A DNA stretch of 64,000 nt. Source: Candidatus Latescibacterota bacterium (GTDB lineage: Bacteria; Latescibacterota; UBA2968). Positions 1 to 7,408 of this stretch are shown here, piece by piece (position 1 is the first letter of the stretch; each line of letters starts with the position of its first letter). The stretch lies in assembly GCA_022823725.1 (NCBI GenBank), contig JAJEHL010000026.1, positions 310,001 to 374,000 on the forward strand, written 5' to 3'. The notes below the pieces were generated by a model that worked only from the letters and a program-made list of their open reading frames with translations, searched no databases and was not told the DNA's origin. A program made the translations under genes and the position numbers.

Positions 1-2
1 CC

Positions 3-1121
3 TTTACCGGCGACGATACAGTTGAATTTAACTGTCATGGAGGCCCTTTTCTCCTCAGACGGATTGTGGAAGCAGTATTTCAAGAGGGTGGTCGGCCAGC
101 TAGTCCAGGAGAATTCACCAGGCGAGCTTTTCTCAACGGCAAGATAGATCTCTCGCAGGCAGAAGCAGTTTCTGATATGATCACCGCGAAATCTGATCTG
201 AGCCTCCAATCTGCTTTTTTTCAACTCCGAGGTGGATTTCATCGCCGTTTCGTAAAAATGGCAGAATCTATTCGTCAGGCGGCCATGCTTCTCGAAGCTA
301 ATTTAGACTTTTCTGAGGATGTAGAGATAGACGTCGAGATGATTAAGCCACCACTCTCTCAGGCTTTGAAGCATATTGAAGACCTCATTCTTTCCTATGA
401 ACGCGGAAAAATTATTCGCGAAGGTGCCGTCGTCACCCTCGCTGGTCAACCCAATGTGGGAAAATCCAGTCTTCTCAACCGACTTCTCGAAGAAGATCGT
501 GCGATTGTTACAGATATTCCCGGTACAACGCGAGACACAATTGAAGAGCAAATCGATCTCAATGGAATTGCTGTTACACTGGTTGACACAGCTGGTATTC
601 GCGATACCGACGACCCGGTGGAAAGAGAGGGTACACGTCGGTCTCAACAATTCATAGACCGCGCAGCTATTGTTCTCTATATTGTAGATGGATCGCTTCC
701 ACCACATTCCCAGGATCTGGACAACATCAGTGGTTATGACCGGGCGTTTCTTGTTCTCAATAAAAGCGATCTGGGTATTTACGCTGGGTGGCAAAGCGTT
801 CAGCCTTGCTACCCCCAGATCATTCTCTCAGCCAAAACGGGCGATGGCATCACCACTCTGCGCGCTCGCCTTCGTGAGACTCTCTTGGGAAAGAGCGACC
901 TGCCTGACGAGATCGTCACCAAAGAACGGCATGTTCTCGCACTTCAGCAAGCTTCAGCGGGACTCTCTCAGGCTCTGAAGAGCCTTGAATCCGGCAATCC
1001 GGGAGAAATTATTGCCCTGGACCTCCGCGTTGCCCTGGACGCGCTCGCCGCAATCATTGGAGAGACTACGCCCGATGATGTTCTTGATCGAATCTTCCAA
1101 ACCTTTTGCATCGGAAAATGA
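3..1121 (+). CDS. mnmE: MnmE, tRNA modification GTPase (5'-truncated by window edge)
   Basis: With MnmG, MnmE makes the 5-carboxymethylaminomethyl group on wobble U34 of certain tRNAs. The reading frame is open to the window edge, and the upstream codons encode the conserved family stretch VEFNCHGGP. The GTG at 66 is therefore internal, and the true start lies left of the window. The GTPase domain shows G1 (GQPNVGKSS), G2 (PGTTRDT), G3 (DTAGI) and G4 (NKSD). The protein ends in the catalytic C-terminal FCIGK (CxGK) motif, so the 3' end is intact. rsmG follows after 153 bp that contain a parS-like site. mnmE, rsmG and parS often sit close to the chromosome origin. MnmG itself is not in the window. 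Confidence 0.95.
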   Translation, partial: FTGDDTVEFNCHGGPFLLRRIVEAVFQEGGRPASPGEFTRRAFLNGKIDLSQAEAVSDMITAKSDLSLQSAFFQLRGGFHRRFVKMAESIRQAAMLLEANLDFSEDVEIDVEMIKPPLSQALKHIEDLILSYERGKIIREGAVVTLAGQPNVGKSSLLNRLLEEDRAIVTDIPGTTRDTIEEQIDLNGIAVTLVDTAGIRDTDDPVEREGTRRSQQFIDRAAIVLYIVDGSLPPHSQDLDNISGYDRAFLVLNKSDLGIYAGWQSVQPCYPQIILSAKTGDGITTLRARLRETLLGKSDLPDEIVTKERHVLALQQASAGLSQALKSLESGNPGEIIALDLRVALDALAAIIGETTPDDVLDRIFQTFCIGK

Positions 1122-1180
1122 TGTTGAACTGGCCCGGTCCTGTGTAGAACCCTCACGGGATGACGCGACCAGTTGTAAAA

Positions 1181-1196
1181 CGTTCCACGTGAAACA
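1181..1196. other. parS-like centromere site 1
   Basis: The 16-mer CGTTCCACGTGAAACA differs at two positions from the widely conserved ParB site TGTTTCACGTGAAACA and keeps the central CACGTG core. It lies in the mnmE-rsmG gap. A second copy is found after rsmG. This is a match by eye. No parA or parB gene is present in the window. Confidence 0.75.
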
Positions 1197-1274
1197 TCGG
1201 TGAGATGTGAAACGCAAGAGCGGGTGGGCGACCATCTCACCTGCTTCTTACCGCGTTTTCTAAAGGTATATCCA

Positions 1275-1913
1275 ATGCAACCCGATAAAGCTATTGAGCT
1301 TGCAAAGAGGTCCTTTGATATCTCTTTTTCTCATGAACAGATCGCCAGGCTCCAGCAATATGTCGATTTGCTTACCGATTGGTCGGGTCGCGTTCGATTG
1401 ATCTCCCACAATGATCGCAATTTTATATGGGAACGTCATATTCTCGATTGTCTCTCGCTGGTACCGCATCTTCCAGGACATGGGCCTCTCCTGGATTTGG
1501 GGTCAGGTGCTGGTCTGCCGGGTATTGTGATCAAGATTATGAGGTCAGACCTCGAAGTTTATCTCCTTGAACCCACCCGTATGAAGAACCTCTTTCTCCA
1601 GGAAGCTATTACCGCACTCGGCCTTCAAAACACTTTTGCAATTAGAAGTCGCGCTGAGACCCTTGTTGGGAATTCCTCATTCTCGGGTAAATTTTTGATT
1701 GGTACAGCGCGCGCAGTTGCGCGGCTTCCCCAACTCTGGAATTGGGTTGAACCTCTTCTCGCCCCCCAGGGTGTACTTATTGCAATGAAAGGTCCAGACT
1801 CTCTCCGCGAGTTTACGAACGGTGTTCCAGACCACATTTATGCCTCTGAAACTACTTTGACCTTACCATTTACACGACGAAAGCGTTCCTTTGTTTTTAT
1901 TAAAATATGTTGA
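1275..1913 (+). CDS. rsmG: RsmG, 16S rRNA (guanine527-N7)-methyltransferase
   Basis: RsmG uses S-adenosylmethionine to methylate G527 in the 530 loop of 16S rRNA. The predicted protein of 212 residues matches the family's usual length. It carries the SAM-binding loop LDLGSGAGLPG and the later family motifs TARAVARLPQL and MKGP. I place the start at the ATG at 1275, which has an AAAGG ribosome-binding site about 9 bp upstream. The frame stays open upstream to 1200, but that would add an atypical Cys-rich stretch reaching toward the parS site. Gene order mnmE-rsmG is usual near bacterial origins. The parAB genes that often follow rsmG are absent here; a terminator and an opposite-strand gene follow instead. 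Confidence 0.93.
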   Translation: MQPDKAIELAKRSFDISFSHEQIARLQQYVDLLTDWSGRVRLISHNDRNFIWERHILDCLSLVPHLPGHGPLLDLGSGAGLPGIVIKIMRSDLEVYLLEPTRMKNLFLQEAITALGLQNTFAIRSRAETLVGNSSFSGKFLIGTARAVARLPQLWNWVEPLLAPQGVLIAMKGPDSLREFTNGVPDHIYASETTLTLPFTRRKRSFVFIKIC

Positions 1914-1957
1914 ACTGGTCTGGGGATGGTGTACCCCGCTCACTCGTCTTCATACAC

Positions 1958-1973
1958 CGTTCCACGTGGAACA
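1958..1973. other. parS-like centromere site 2
   Basis: CGTTCCACGTGGAACA contains a perfect 14-bp palindrome (GTTCCACGTGGAAC) with the ParB core CACGTG. It lies 44 bp after the rsmG stop codon and 777 bp from the first copy. Two such sites in flanking intergenic gaps argue for function rather than chance. Confidence 0.75.
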
Positions 1974-2035
1974 TTAGTTAGTAAATGGCAGATTAAATTA
2001 ACGAATTATTTATCACTACAGGTCATAACCCCAGC

Positions 2036-2080
2036 AAGAAGCCCGTTTCTCAACGCGAGAAACGGGCTTCTTTTTATTTT
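2036..2080 (+). terminator. Rho-independent terminator after rsmG
   Basis: A perfect 16-bp inverted repeat (arms 2036-2051 and 2057-2072, 5-base loop) is followed on the plus strand by a T-rich run. It would end the mnmE-rsmG transcript. There is no T run on the minus side. Confidence 0.9.
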
Positions 2081-2108
2081 ACGGATGGTTAGGGTAGTTG
2101 CTTGAAGA

Positions 2109-2612
2109 TCAGGTTATGCCAGCAAAAGCTTTTGCTGTACTGAGCAATGCTTGCCATTGTTGGGCGGGGATCTGGGTGACGATCTTAATGAGTTCGGGAA
2201 TATCCCGGTCTGTGGTTGAAGCGCTCGCGTTCAGGGCTTCGCACCACTGCTTGTTCTTGAGTACCTTGCGAATATCGGGGCTTTGAAGTGCTTTGACAAT
2301 GCCTGTATTGAGCATTTTGGGGTTGGCAATAATCTGGCTGATGACGGGGTCTGTTATCAGCTTTTCCATCTGGGTAAAAAGTTTGCGACCTTCGGGTGTT
2401 TTCTGTGCGCGTTCTTTGTAAGCTAAAAAAAGAAGCCTTTGAGGGTCGAGGTCGAGTGTTTTTGCAAGATTCGTACACACGTCGTCGGATGGTATGCGTT
2501 CGCCTTTTTCTATTTGATAAATATAAGTGCCCCACACCCCAATACTTTCCCCCAAAGCCTGCTGGCTAAATCTTCCATTTCGAGCTTGTTTTATTATTTC
2601 ACCAAACCTCAT
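2109..2612 (-). CDS. XRE-family helix-turn-helix transcriptional regulator
   Basis: The 167-residue protein starts with a Cro/C1-type helix-turn-helix at about residues 4-58, including SQQALGESIGV and the recognition-helix region TYIYQIEKGERIPS. The rest (about residues 65-167) is mostly helical and unassigned; it may be a ligand-binding or oligomerisation part. The gene stands alone, facing the rsmG terminator. Its 5' side faces a region of about 450 bp with a strong plus-strand promoter and a hairpin, so it could regulate that promoter or itself. The target is unknown. There is no adjacent toxin or phage gene. Confidence 0.8.
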   Translation of the reverse strand: MRFGEIIKQARNGRFSQQALGESIGVWGTYIYQIEKGERIPSDDVCTNLAKTLDLDPQRLLFLAYKERAQKTPEGRKLFTQMEKLITDPVISQIIANPKMLNTGIVKALQSPDIRKVLKNKQWCEALNASASTTDRDIPELIKIVTQIPAQQWQALLSTAKAFAGIT

Positions 2613-2731
2613 ACACCCCTCCCAAAAGATCGGTCACGTTTAAAAATCTGATAACATAATATGAACTGAAAAGAGCCGCGTGGCAAGCTAAATCCTTAAG
2701 AAACAGACAGGTTAAATGAATATATTTATTC

Positions 2732-2760
2732 TTGACAACACAAACTTGACAGTGTATATT
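2732..2760 (+). promoter_or_regulatory. Strong sigma70-type promoter in the 2613-3059 gap
   Basis: TTGACA at 2732-2737 and TATATT at 2755-2760 are separated by exactly 17 bp. It would drive the coiled-coil gene at 3060 with a leader of about 290 nt. The leader contains the hairpin at 2801-2826 and a pyrimidine-rich stretch (about 2938-3003). The rest of this gene-free stretch shows nothing else I can name. Confidence 0.65.
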
Positions 2761-2800
2761 TGGGTAGTTGCGTTCTGGCACTCCCCATACAGAAGGCAAC

Positions 2801-2826
2801 ATACACACACTTGTTTGTGTGTGTAT
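2801..2826 (+). other. Perfect GT/AC-rich hairpin in a leader region
   Basis: ATACACACAC and its exact reverse complement GTGTGTGTAT flank the 6-base loop TTGTTT. No T run follows, so this is not a standard terminator. It lies about 40 bp downstream of the predicted promoter and could be an operator or a leader structure. Confidence 0.5.
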
Positions 2827-3059
2827 AGGGCTTAAAGTCCTGAAAAATAAAGGGAAACGCGATTCAGTTAAATTCTATTTCTCCTGAATTTAAGTCTCTC
2901 TTTATTTGGATGGGGAGGGTAAACCGATCTTGCTCTGATTCCCCTTTCTCCCCAGATCGTCAGGCTTATCCTCCCCATTTCCCCTTTTTCTCCCCTTTTT
3001 TTTACATTCAAGTACGGGTATTCTTTCGTACTCCATCTGTCTTTTTCAGGAAATCGCCC

Positions 3060-3410
3060 ATGGCCCTTGATGCTGGCGAACTCGATCTCATTCGAGAAAC
3101 CGTTCACAATGCCATTGAGTCTTCGCAAGAAAACTTTGCTCAAATGGTCGCCAGGCAGTTTGTAGAAGTTCGATCTGATATCCAAAATGTGCAGGATGCA
3201 ATTCGCAAAATAAGCACACGTCAGGCTCAGGTCGAGGCCGATATATCAGAAGTCGGTCACATCTGCGAACAGCTAAAGCGCAGGCTTTCGATCATACATG
3301 ATGGCATGGGTACTGCTGATCGGCTGTTGCACGAGCGTGAAGTTTCACTCAGATTGGATCATCTCGAACGCGAGTTGGCAGAATTGCGGAGCCGTTTGCC
3401 CTCTGTTTGA
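3060..3410 (+). CDS. Small coiled-coil protein of unknown function
   Basis: I do not recognise a family. From the ATG at 3060 the protein has 116 residues and is almost wholly helical with heptad-like spacing, for example in the segments VEVRSDIQNVQDAIRKIS and LRLDHLERELAELRSRL. This suggests a soluble oligomeric coiled coil. The frame is open upstream to 2910, but that part is Pro/Phe-rich read-through of a pyrimidine tract and is probably not translated. The ribosome-binding site is weak (CAGGAAAT). The predicted promoter at 2732-2760 points at this gene. The downstream neighbour is convergent. Confidence 0.6.
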   Translation: MALDAGELDLIRETVHNAIESSQENFAQMVARQFVEVRSDIQNVQDAIRKISTRQAQVEADISEVGHICEQLKRRLSIIHDGMGTADRLLHEREVSLRLDHLERELAELRSRLPSV

Positions 3411-3454
3411 TTTCCCTCCCCAAACATCCAGGCCCCCTGTAACTTTGAGATAGC

Positions 3455-4315
3455 TCAATCTGAAACAACCGGATTTTCGAGTCGCCCCAGTCCATCAATT
3501 TCACATATTACCTGGTCGCCGTGTTTGAGCCAGAGTTGGGGCTCACGCCCCATACCCACACCGGGAGGTGTGCCGGTAAAAATCAAATCTCCGGGGGCAA
3601 GTGTGAATACATGTGTGAGATAAGCAATGAGTTTGGGGACGCCGAAGATCAGTTGAGATGTATTGGAATCCTGTACTGTTTCGCCATTGAGAATACAGCG
3701 AATGCCCAGGTTATGAGGATCGGGCACATCGTCTGTTGTGACCAGGTCAGGTCCTATTGGCGCAAATGTGTCAAAGGTTTTGCCCATCATCCATTGAGCA
3801 CCCGGTTTTTCAAGCTGGTAATCACGAGCACTCACGTCGTGCCCAACCATGTAGCCTGCAACGTGGTTGAGGGCATCTTCTTCAGAGATATTGCGACCGC
3901 GTTTGCCAATAACGACAACAAGCTCGACTTCGTAGTCAACCTGGGAACTCGCGCTGGGAGCCACGATATTCTCATCTGGTCCGATGATGGATGATGCATA
4001 TTTGGAAAAGACAATGGGTTCGTCGGGAATGGGCATACCGCTCTCGGCGGCATGGTCGGCGTAGTTGAGACCTATGCAAATAATTTTTTCTGGATTGTCG
4101 ATGGGAGCATGGATGCTGACATCTGTTTCAGAAATGGCATGGTCTCCTCTATCAATCACTGCCCTGGCTCTGGAAATGGCGTTATCACCTGCTTCGAGAA
4201 ATTCTCTCATGGTCGTGGGAATCGAAGGATCGGCAGCACTGAAGTCAATGATCGAATCGCCTGATCGGGCACCGAGCCGACGCAGTCCCCGGTGCGAAAA
4301 TGTCACAAGTCGCAT
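3455..4315 (-). CDS. Fumarylacetoacetate hydrolase (FAH) family protein
   Basis: The 286-residue length and fold fit the short FAH-domain family (2-hydroxyhepta-2,4-diene-1,7-dioate isomerase, ureidoglycolate lyase-like, oxaloacetate decarboxylase and acylpyruvase types). The motif IGLNYADHA is near residue 81. The acidic metal-binding set appears as VDYEVELV followed by GHDVSARD. The active-site Lys region is MMGKTFDTFAPIGP, and FTGTPPGVGMG is the typical C-terminal substrate loop. The enzyme probably cleaves or isomerises a 2-oxo acid or enol with a divalent metal. The substrate cannot be told from sequence. It is transcribed alone, diverging from the cyclophilin gene. Confidence 0.88.
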   Translation of the reverse strand: MRLVTFSHRGLRRLGARSGDSIIDFSAADPSIPTTMREFLEAGDNAISRARAVIDRGDHAISETDVSIHAPIDNPEKIICIGLNYADHAAESGMPIPDEPIVFSKYASSIIGPDENIVAPSASSQVDYEVELVVVIGKRGRNISEEDALNHVAGYMVGHDVSARDYQLEKPGAQWMMGKTFDTFAPIGPDLVTTDDVPDPHNLGIRCILNGETVQDSNTSQLIFGVPKLIAYLTHVFTLAPGDLIFTGTPPGVGMGREPQLWLKHGDQVICEIDGLGRLENPVVSD

Positions 4316-4439
4316 AATGATGTTGTCCTTGGAAATGTGGAGGTTTGTGTTGTTCCGCGAACAATAAAGCGCGGAGGCGGACCACTGTCAAGGAAGATTT
4401 GGGGGTGTTTTTTTTCGCTTAAAATGTGTAAACGGGTTG

Positions 4440-4469
4440 TTGTCTATGATGAGCGTCTGGGCTTATATT
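4440..4469 (+). promoter_or_regulatory. Probable promoter of the cyclophilin gene
   Basis: TTGTCT (4440-4445) and TATATT (4464-4469) have 18-bp spacing and lie about 55 bp before the start codon. The -10 is strong and the -35 is weaker. Confidence 0.45.
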
Positions 4470-4523
4470 TAGAAACAGTACACATATACCGGGCGGTGTT
4501 GTTTTGGTTAAGGAGAACTGTCT

Positions 4524-5207
4524 ATGAAACGATTTGTTTTTTTGGGGCTATGCCTTTCGATAGCGGCCTGTGGAGGTAGTGGAATGGAAGATTTAAAACA
4601 AGCCAATGAGAAGTTGAACAATGAGAATCGGTCTTTGAAAAGCTCTTTGAACAAGGTGCAAAACCAGATTAAGCGGGCTGGCGAGGTCGGAGGTCGAATG
4701 CTATTTCTGGTCAAACAGATTCGGGATGTGAAAGCGCGTATCGCGACGAATATGGGGGATATTGAATTGAAGTTCCATCCCGAAAAGGCACCTGTTCATT
4801 GTTTTGCTTTTATCGCGCGGGCAGAAAGTGGGTTTTATGACAATACCAAGTTTCATCGCGTAATTAAAAATTTTATGATTCAGGGTGGCGATCCAAATTC
4901 AAAGGACGATGATTCATCTGATGATGGAATGGGGGGACCCCTCGTACATATCCCTCACGAATTTAATGATACAAAACATGTACCGGGTATTCTTTCTATG
5001 GCACGCATTTCAGATGTGTCGGCGGGTGCTGGCTCACAATTTTTTATTATGCACGGGTCTTCGCCCAATTTGGACAATCAATATACTGCTTTTGGAGAAG
5101 TGACAAAGGGAATGGATGTGGTTAACAGTATTGCAATGGTCGAAACCGCACCAGGAGATCGACCTCTAAAACCCGTGGTGATCAAGCGCATAGATGTGTT
5201 TCGATAG
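4524..5207 (+). CDS. Lipoprotein cyclophilin-type peptidyl-prolyl isomerase
   Basis: The start has an AAGGAG ribosome-binding site. Residues 1-16 form a lipoprotein signal ending in SIAAC, with Cys16 as the lipidated residue. Residues about 22-70 are a charged helix with coiled-coil character (KQANEKLNNENRSLKSSL). The cyclophilin domain runs from about residue 75 to 226 and shows the hallmark segments FHRVIKNFMIQGGD, GSQFFIMHG and YTAFGEVTKGMDVV. The protein is therefore expected to be anchored to a membrane on the periplasmic side, catalysing proline isomerisation during folding of envelope proteins. The coiled-coil spacer between anchor and domain is the unusual part. The gene precedes the predicted origin. 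Confidence 0.9.
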   Translation: MKRFVFLGLCLSIAACGGSGMEDLKQANEKLNNENRSLKSSLNKVQNQIKRAGEVGGRMLFLVKQIRDVKARIATNMGDIELKFHPEKAPVHCFAFIARAESGFYDNTKFHRVIKNFMIQGGDPNSKDDDSSDDGMGGPLVHIPHEFNDTKHVPGILSMARISDVSAGAGSQFFIMHGSSPNLDNQYTAFGEVTKGMDVVNSIAMVETAPGDRPLKPVVIKRIDVFR

Positions 5208-5342
5208 ACAGGTGTGAAGAGATGAGATGGGCAAGCGGTGTATGAAGGCGAGTAACGAACTGCTGATGAACCATCGCAGTTGTACATCGCTCTGAGCATG
5301 ACTGCGGCAGCAAGTTCATCAAAGGAGATGTGTGGCATCAAA

Positions 5343-5447
5343 TGTGGAAAAGTGGATAATATTATCAACAATTTAAATGGTTGATTTTATTTAATAACGG
5401 AATAAATTGAGGTGGAGAGATGAAAGTTATCCACATACTTTTCCACA
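5343..5447. other. Candidate replication origin (DnaA-box cluster, oriC)
   Basis: Five DnaA-box-like 9-mers lie in 105 bp. On the minus strand are TTTTCCACA (5343-5351) and TTATCCACT (5351-5359). On the plus strand are TTATCAACA (5362-5370), the consensus TTATCCACA (5427-5435) and TTTTCCACA (5439-5447). Between the two groups (about 5371-5410) the DNA is very AT-rich and could be the unwinding element. The gap 5208-5614 has no gene, and a short inverted repeat (AACTGC/GCAGTT) lies at 5258-5281. Nearby mnmE, rsmG and two parS-like sites support an origin. dnaA and dnaN are not in the window. Confidence 0.72.
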
Positions 5448-5524
5448 TTTCCTCTCAGATTTCTCAACGCTAAAATGCAGGCATTTCGGGGTGTTTTTTG
5501 GCCTGTGCGGAAGGGATATTTCGC

Positions 5525-5553
5525 TTGCTACACCTACCGAATTGGCCTATATT
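5525..5553 (+). promoter_or_regulatory. Probable promoter of the CDP-alcohol phosphatidyltransferase gene
   Basis: TTGCTA (5525-5530) and TATATT (5548-5553) are separated by 17 bp, ending about 60 bp before the GTG start at 5615. Confidence 0.55.
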
Positions 5554-5614
5554 TGAATTTGTTCTAACAGTAGAAAAATTCAAATAAAAACTTCACTCTC
5601 CGTGGGTTTTAACA

Positions 5615-6208
5615 GTGATCGAAAAAGTTAAAGATGATGTTGCCGAGATTTTGGCACCTTCTACAGAATATCTCGTCGAAAAACGCTTTACTCCCGATTT
5701 GTTGACGATGATCGGGTTTATTTTCAATATAGGTGCCGCAGTACTCTTTGGCTTTGGATTGTATATGTGGGCCGGGTTGACGGTGCTTGTTGCGGGTATT
5801 TTTGATTTTCTCGACGGGCAGGTGGCGCGCAAGGGCAAAACAGAATCCAAATTTGGTGCGCTTCTCGATTCTACTGTTGATCGATATTCCGAAATTTTTA
5901 TCTGGTTTGGTATCGCGATCAGTTTTATACGAGCTGATGATCTCTGGACAAGCTCGGCAGTCTTTTTTGCACTGGCAGGATCTCTGATGGTGAGTTATGT
6001 ACGCGCGCGCATTGAGGGTCTTGGAGCGGAGTGTAAAGTTGGGTTTATGCAGCGTCCCGAGCGCATTATTGCCATTGGCGCTGGCGGGGTGATCGTACCT
6101 TTGATTGGGGATATTGGTTTGATCGTTGTGGTCTGGGCAATTGCTCTGTTGGGAAATTTTACTGCGATGGAGCGGGTAATTCACTTTCGAAAGCTAACAA
6201 AATCATAA
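5615..6208 (+). CDS. CDP-alcohol phosphatidyltransferase family membrane protein
   Basis: The 197-residue protein contains the complete family signature D-x2-DG-x2-AR-x8-G-x3-D-x3-D, beginning DFLDGQVARKG. The four Asp residues bind metal and catalyse transfer of a phosphatidyl group from a CDP-lipid to an alcohol. Several hydrophobic helices mark it as an inner-membrane enzyme. The segment SYVRARIEGLG resembles phosphatidylinositol-phosphate or archaetidylinositol-phosphate synthase-type members more than PgsA, so an inositol-phosphate-like acceptor is possible but not proven. The start is the GTG at 5615, with no strong ribosome-binding site. A terminator follows the gene. Confidence 0.88.
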   Translation: MIEKVKDDVAEILAPSTEYLVEKRFTPDLLTMIGFIFNIGAAVLFGFGLYMWAGLTVLVAGIFDFLDGQVARKGKTESKFGALLDSTVDRYSEIFIWFGIAISFIRADDLWTSSAVFFALAGSLMVSYVRARIEGLGAECKVGFMQRPERIIAIGAGGVIVPLIGDIGLIVVVWAIALLGNFTAMERVIHFRKLTKS

Positions 6209-6235
6209 GGCCTGGTTTTCGAATACAGGATGACA

Positions 6236-6268
6236 AAACCCGGGGGTACCGCCGGGTTCTTTTTTTCC
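6236..6268 (+). terminator. Rho-independent terminator after the phosphatidyltransferase gene
   Basis: The stem AACCCGG/CCGGGTT (6237-6243 and 6252-6258) is followed by an eight-T run with one C before it. Confidence 0.85.
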
Positions 6269-6290
6269 TTACAGAAAAACGTGGGAACAA

Positions 6291-7367
6291 ATGTCCGGTA
6301 TTTTCATATCATTTGAAGGCATTGATCAAAGCGGGAAAAGCACCCAGGCCAAGTTGCTATTTGATCATTTGCAGGCGCGTGGGTACGAGGTTGTATTTAC
6401 TTATGAGCCGGGCGATACAGAACTCGGTCAAGAAATTCGGCGTCTCGTACTCGAAAGGAAAACGCAAGGCGAGATTGATGCAACCGCCGAAATGTTCTTA
6501 TTTTCAGCGGATCGCGTACAACATGTTAACGAATTGATTCGGCCATCGCTGGATGCGGGCAAAGTGGTAATTTCAGATCGTTACGTCGATTCTACATTGG
6601 CCTATCAGGGCTATGGTCGCGGGTTGAATCTCGATGACCTGAGAATGGTTCAAAACGTGGCCACGGGTGGTTTAAAACCAGATATCACAATCTGGATAGA
6701 TGTCGATTTGCAGACGGTTCAAAAACGGGAATTGCCACTTTTTTCAGATCGCATTGAGTCAGAAGATAGAGGGGATAAAGGGGAGAAAACATTTTTTCAA
6801 AGGGTTCGGCAAGGTTTTAAAGAAGCGTGTCAATCTGAATCCGACCGCATTTTCAGGGTGGATGGGACGCGATCCATCAGTGCTGTGTTTAAGGATGTTA
6901 AAAAGGTAGTTGTTAATCAAATCTCTGTCAGGGATTTATACAAGATTAACTTGAAAGACTGGGTATTTAGTACCATTGAGAAGGTAGAAAAAGGGACTGC
7001 TTGGAACTATGCGTGGCAAGAGACATATTTCGAGCTGGGAGGCAAGAGCAAAGAAAGTGGACGTAAATTCTCACCTATGAACGGCACAGAGATCCTGTAT
7101 CGACTGGGAAGAATCAAAGGCAGCAGAAAGCCTTTTCGAAATCCAGAATTGAAAGAGATATGGAACTGTTCAACAAATGGAGCCTATGCGATTCTGGCGT
7201 TGGAATACATTTTAGAAAAGCCCGATATTTCTCGGTCCGAGTTGTGGGCCAGAATACAAGAGCGTATTCGTTCTGAATTGGGCGAGGAACCCGCAAAGTT
7301 CAATCAAGGTGCTCCCACAGTTGCATATAAGCTGTGGCATCTCGGACTGATCATGCACGACAAATGA
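6291..7367 (+). CDS. tmk: Thymidylate kinase with unusual C-terminal extension
   Basis: Residues about 1-210 are a dTMP kinase, which phosphorylates dTMP to dTDP for DNA synthesis. The P-loop is FEGIDQSGKST, with Gln where Gly is usual. The substrate motif is DRYVDSTLAYQGYGRG. The LID region holds SDRIESED and the later FFQRVRQGF. Usual Tmk proteins have about 200-215 residues; this one has 358. The extra residues of about 215-358 are rich in Trp, Tyr and charged residues (for example STNGAYAILALEYILEKP) and look like a separate, partly helical domain that I do not recognise. There is no frameshift or stop at the junction. The gene stands between a terminator and the protease gene. Confidence 0.85.
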   Translation: MSGIFISFEGIDQSGKSTQAKLLFDHLQARGYEVVFTYEPGDTELGQEIRRLVLERKTQGEIDATAEMFLFSADRVQHVNELIRPSLDAGKVVISDRYVDSTLAYQGYGRGLNLDDLRMVQNVATGGLKPDITIWIDVDLQTVQKRELPLFSDRIESEDRGDKGEKTFFQRVRQGFKEACQSESDRIFRVDGTRSISAVFKDVKKVVVNQISVRDLYKINLKDWVFSTIEKVEKGTAWNYAWQETYFELGGKSKESGRKFSPMNGTEILYRLGRIKGSRKPFRNPELKEIWNCSTNGAYAILALEYILEKPDISRSELWARIQERIRSELGEEPAKFNQGAPTVAYKLWHLGLIMHDK

Positions 7368-7408
7368 GTTTGCCGTAAGAACCTGTTACCACAAACTGGA
7401 GGCGCCCC

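Noticed and set aside
5160-5300. Terminator after the cyclophilin gene
   Set aside because: The AACTGC/GCAGTT inverted repeat at 5258-5281 is short and lacks a T run; no convincing terminator was found there.
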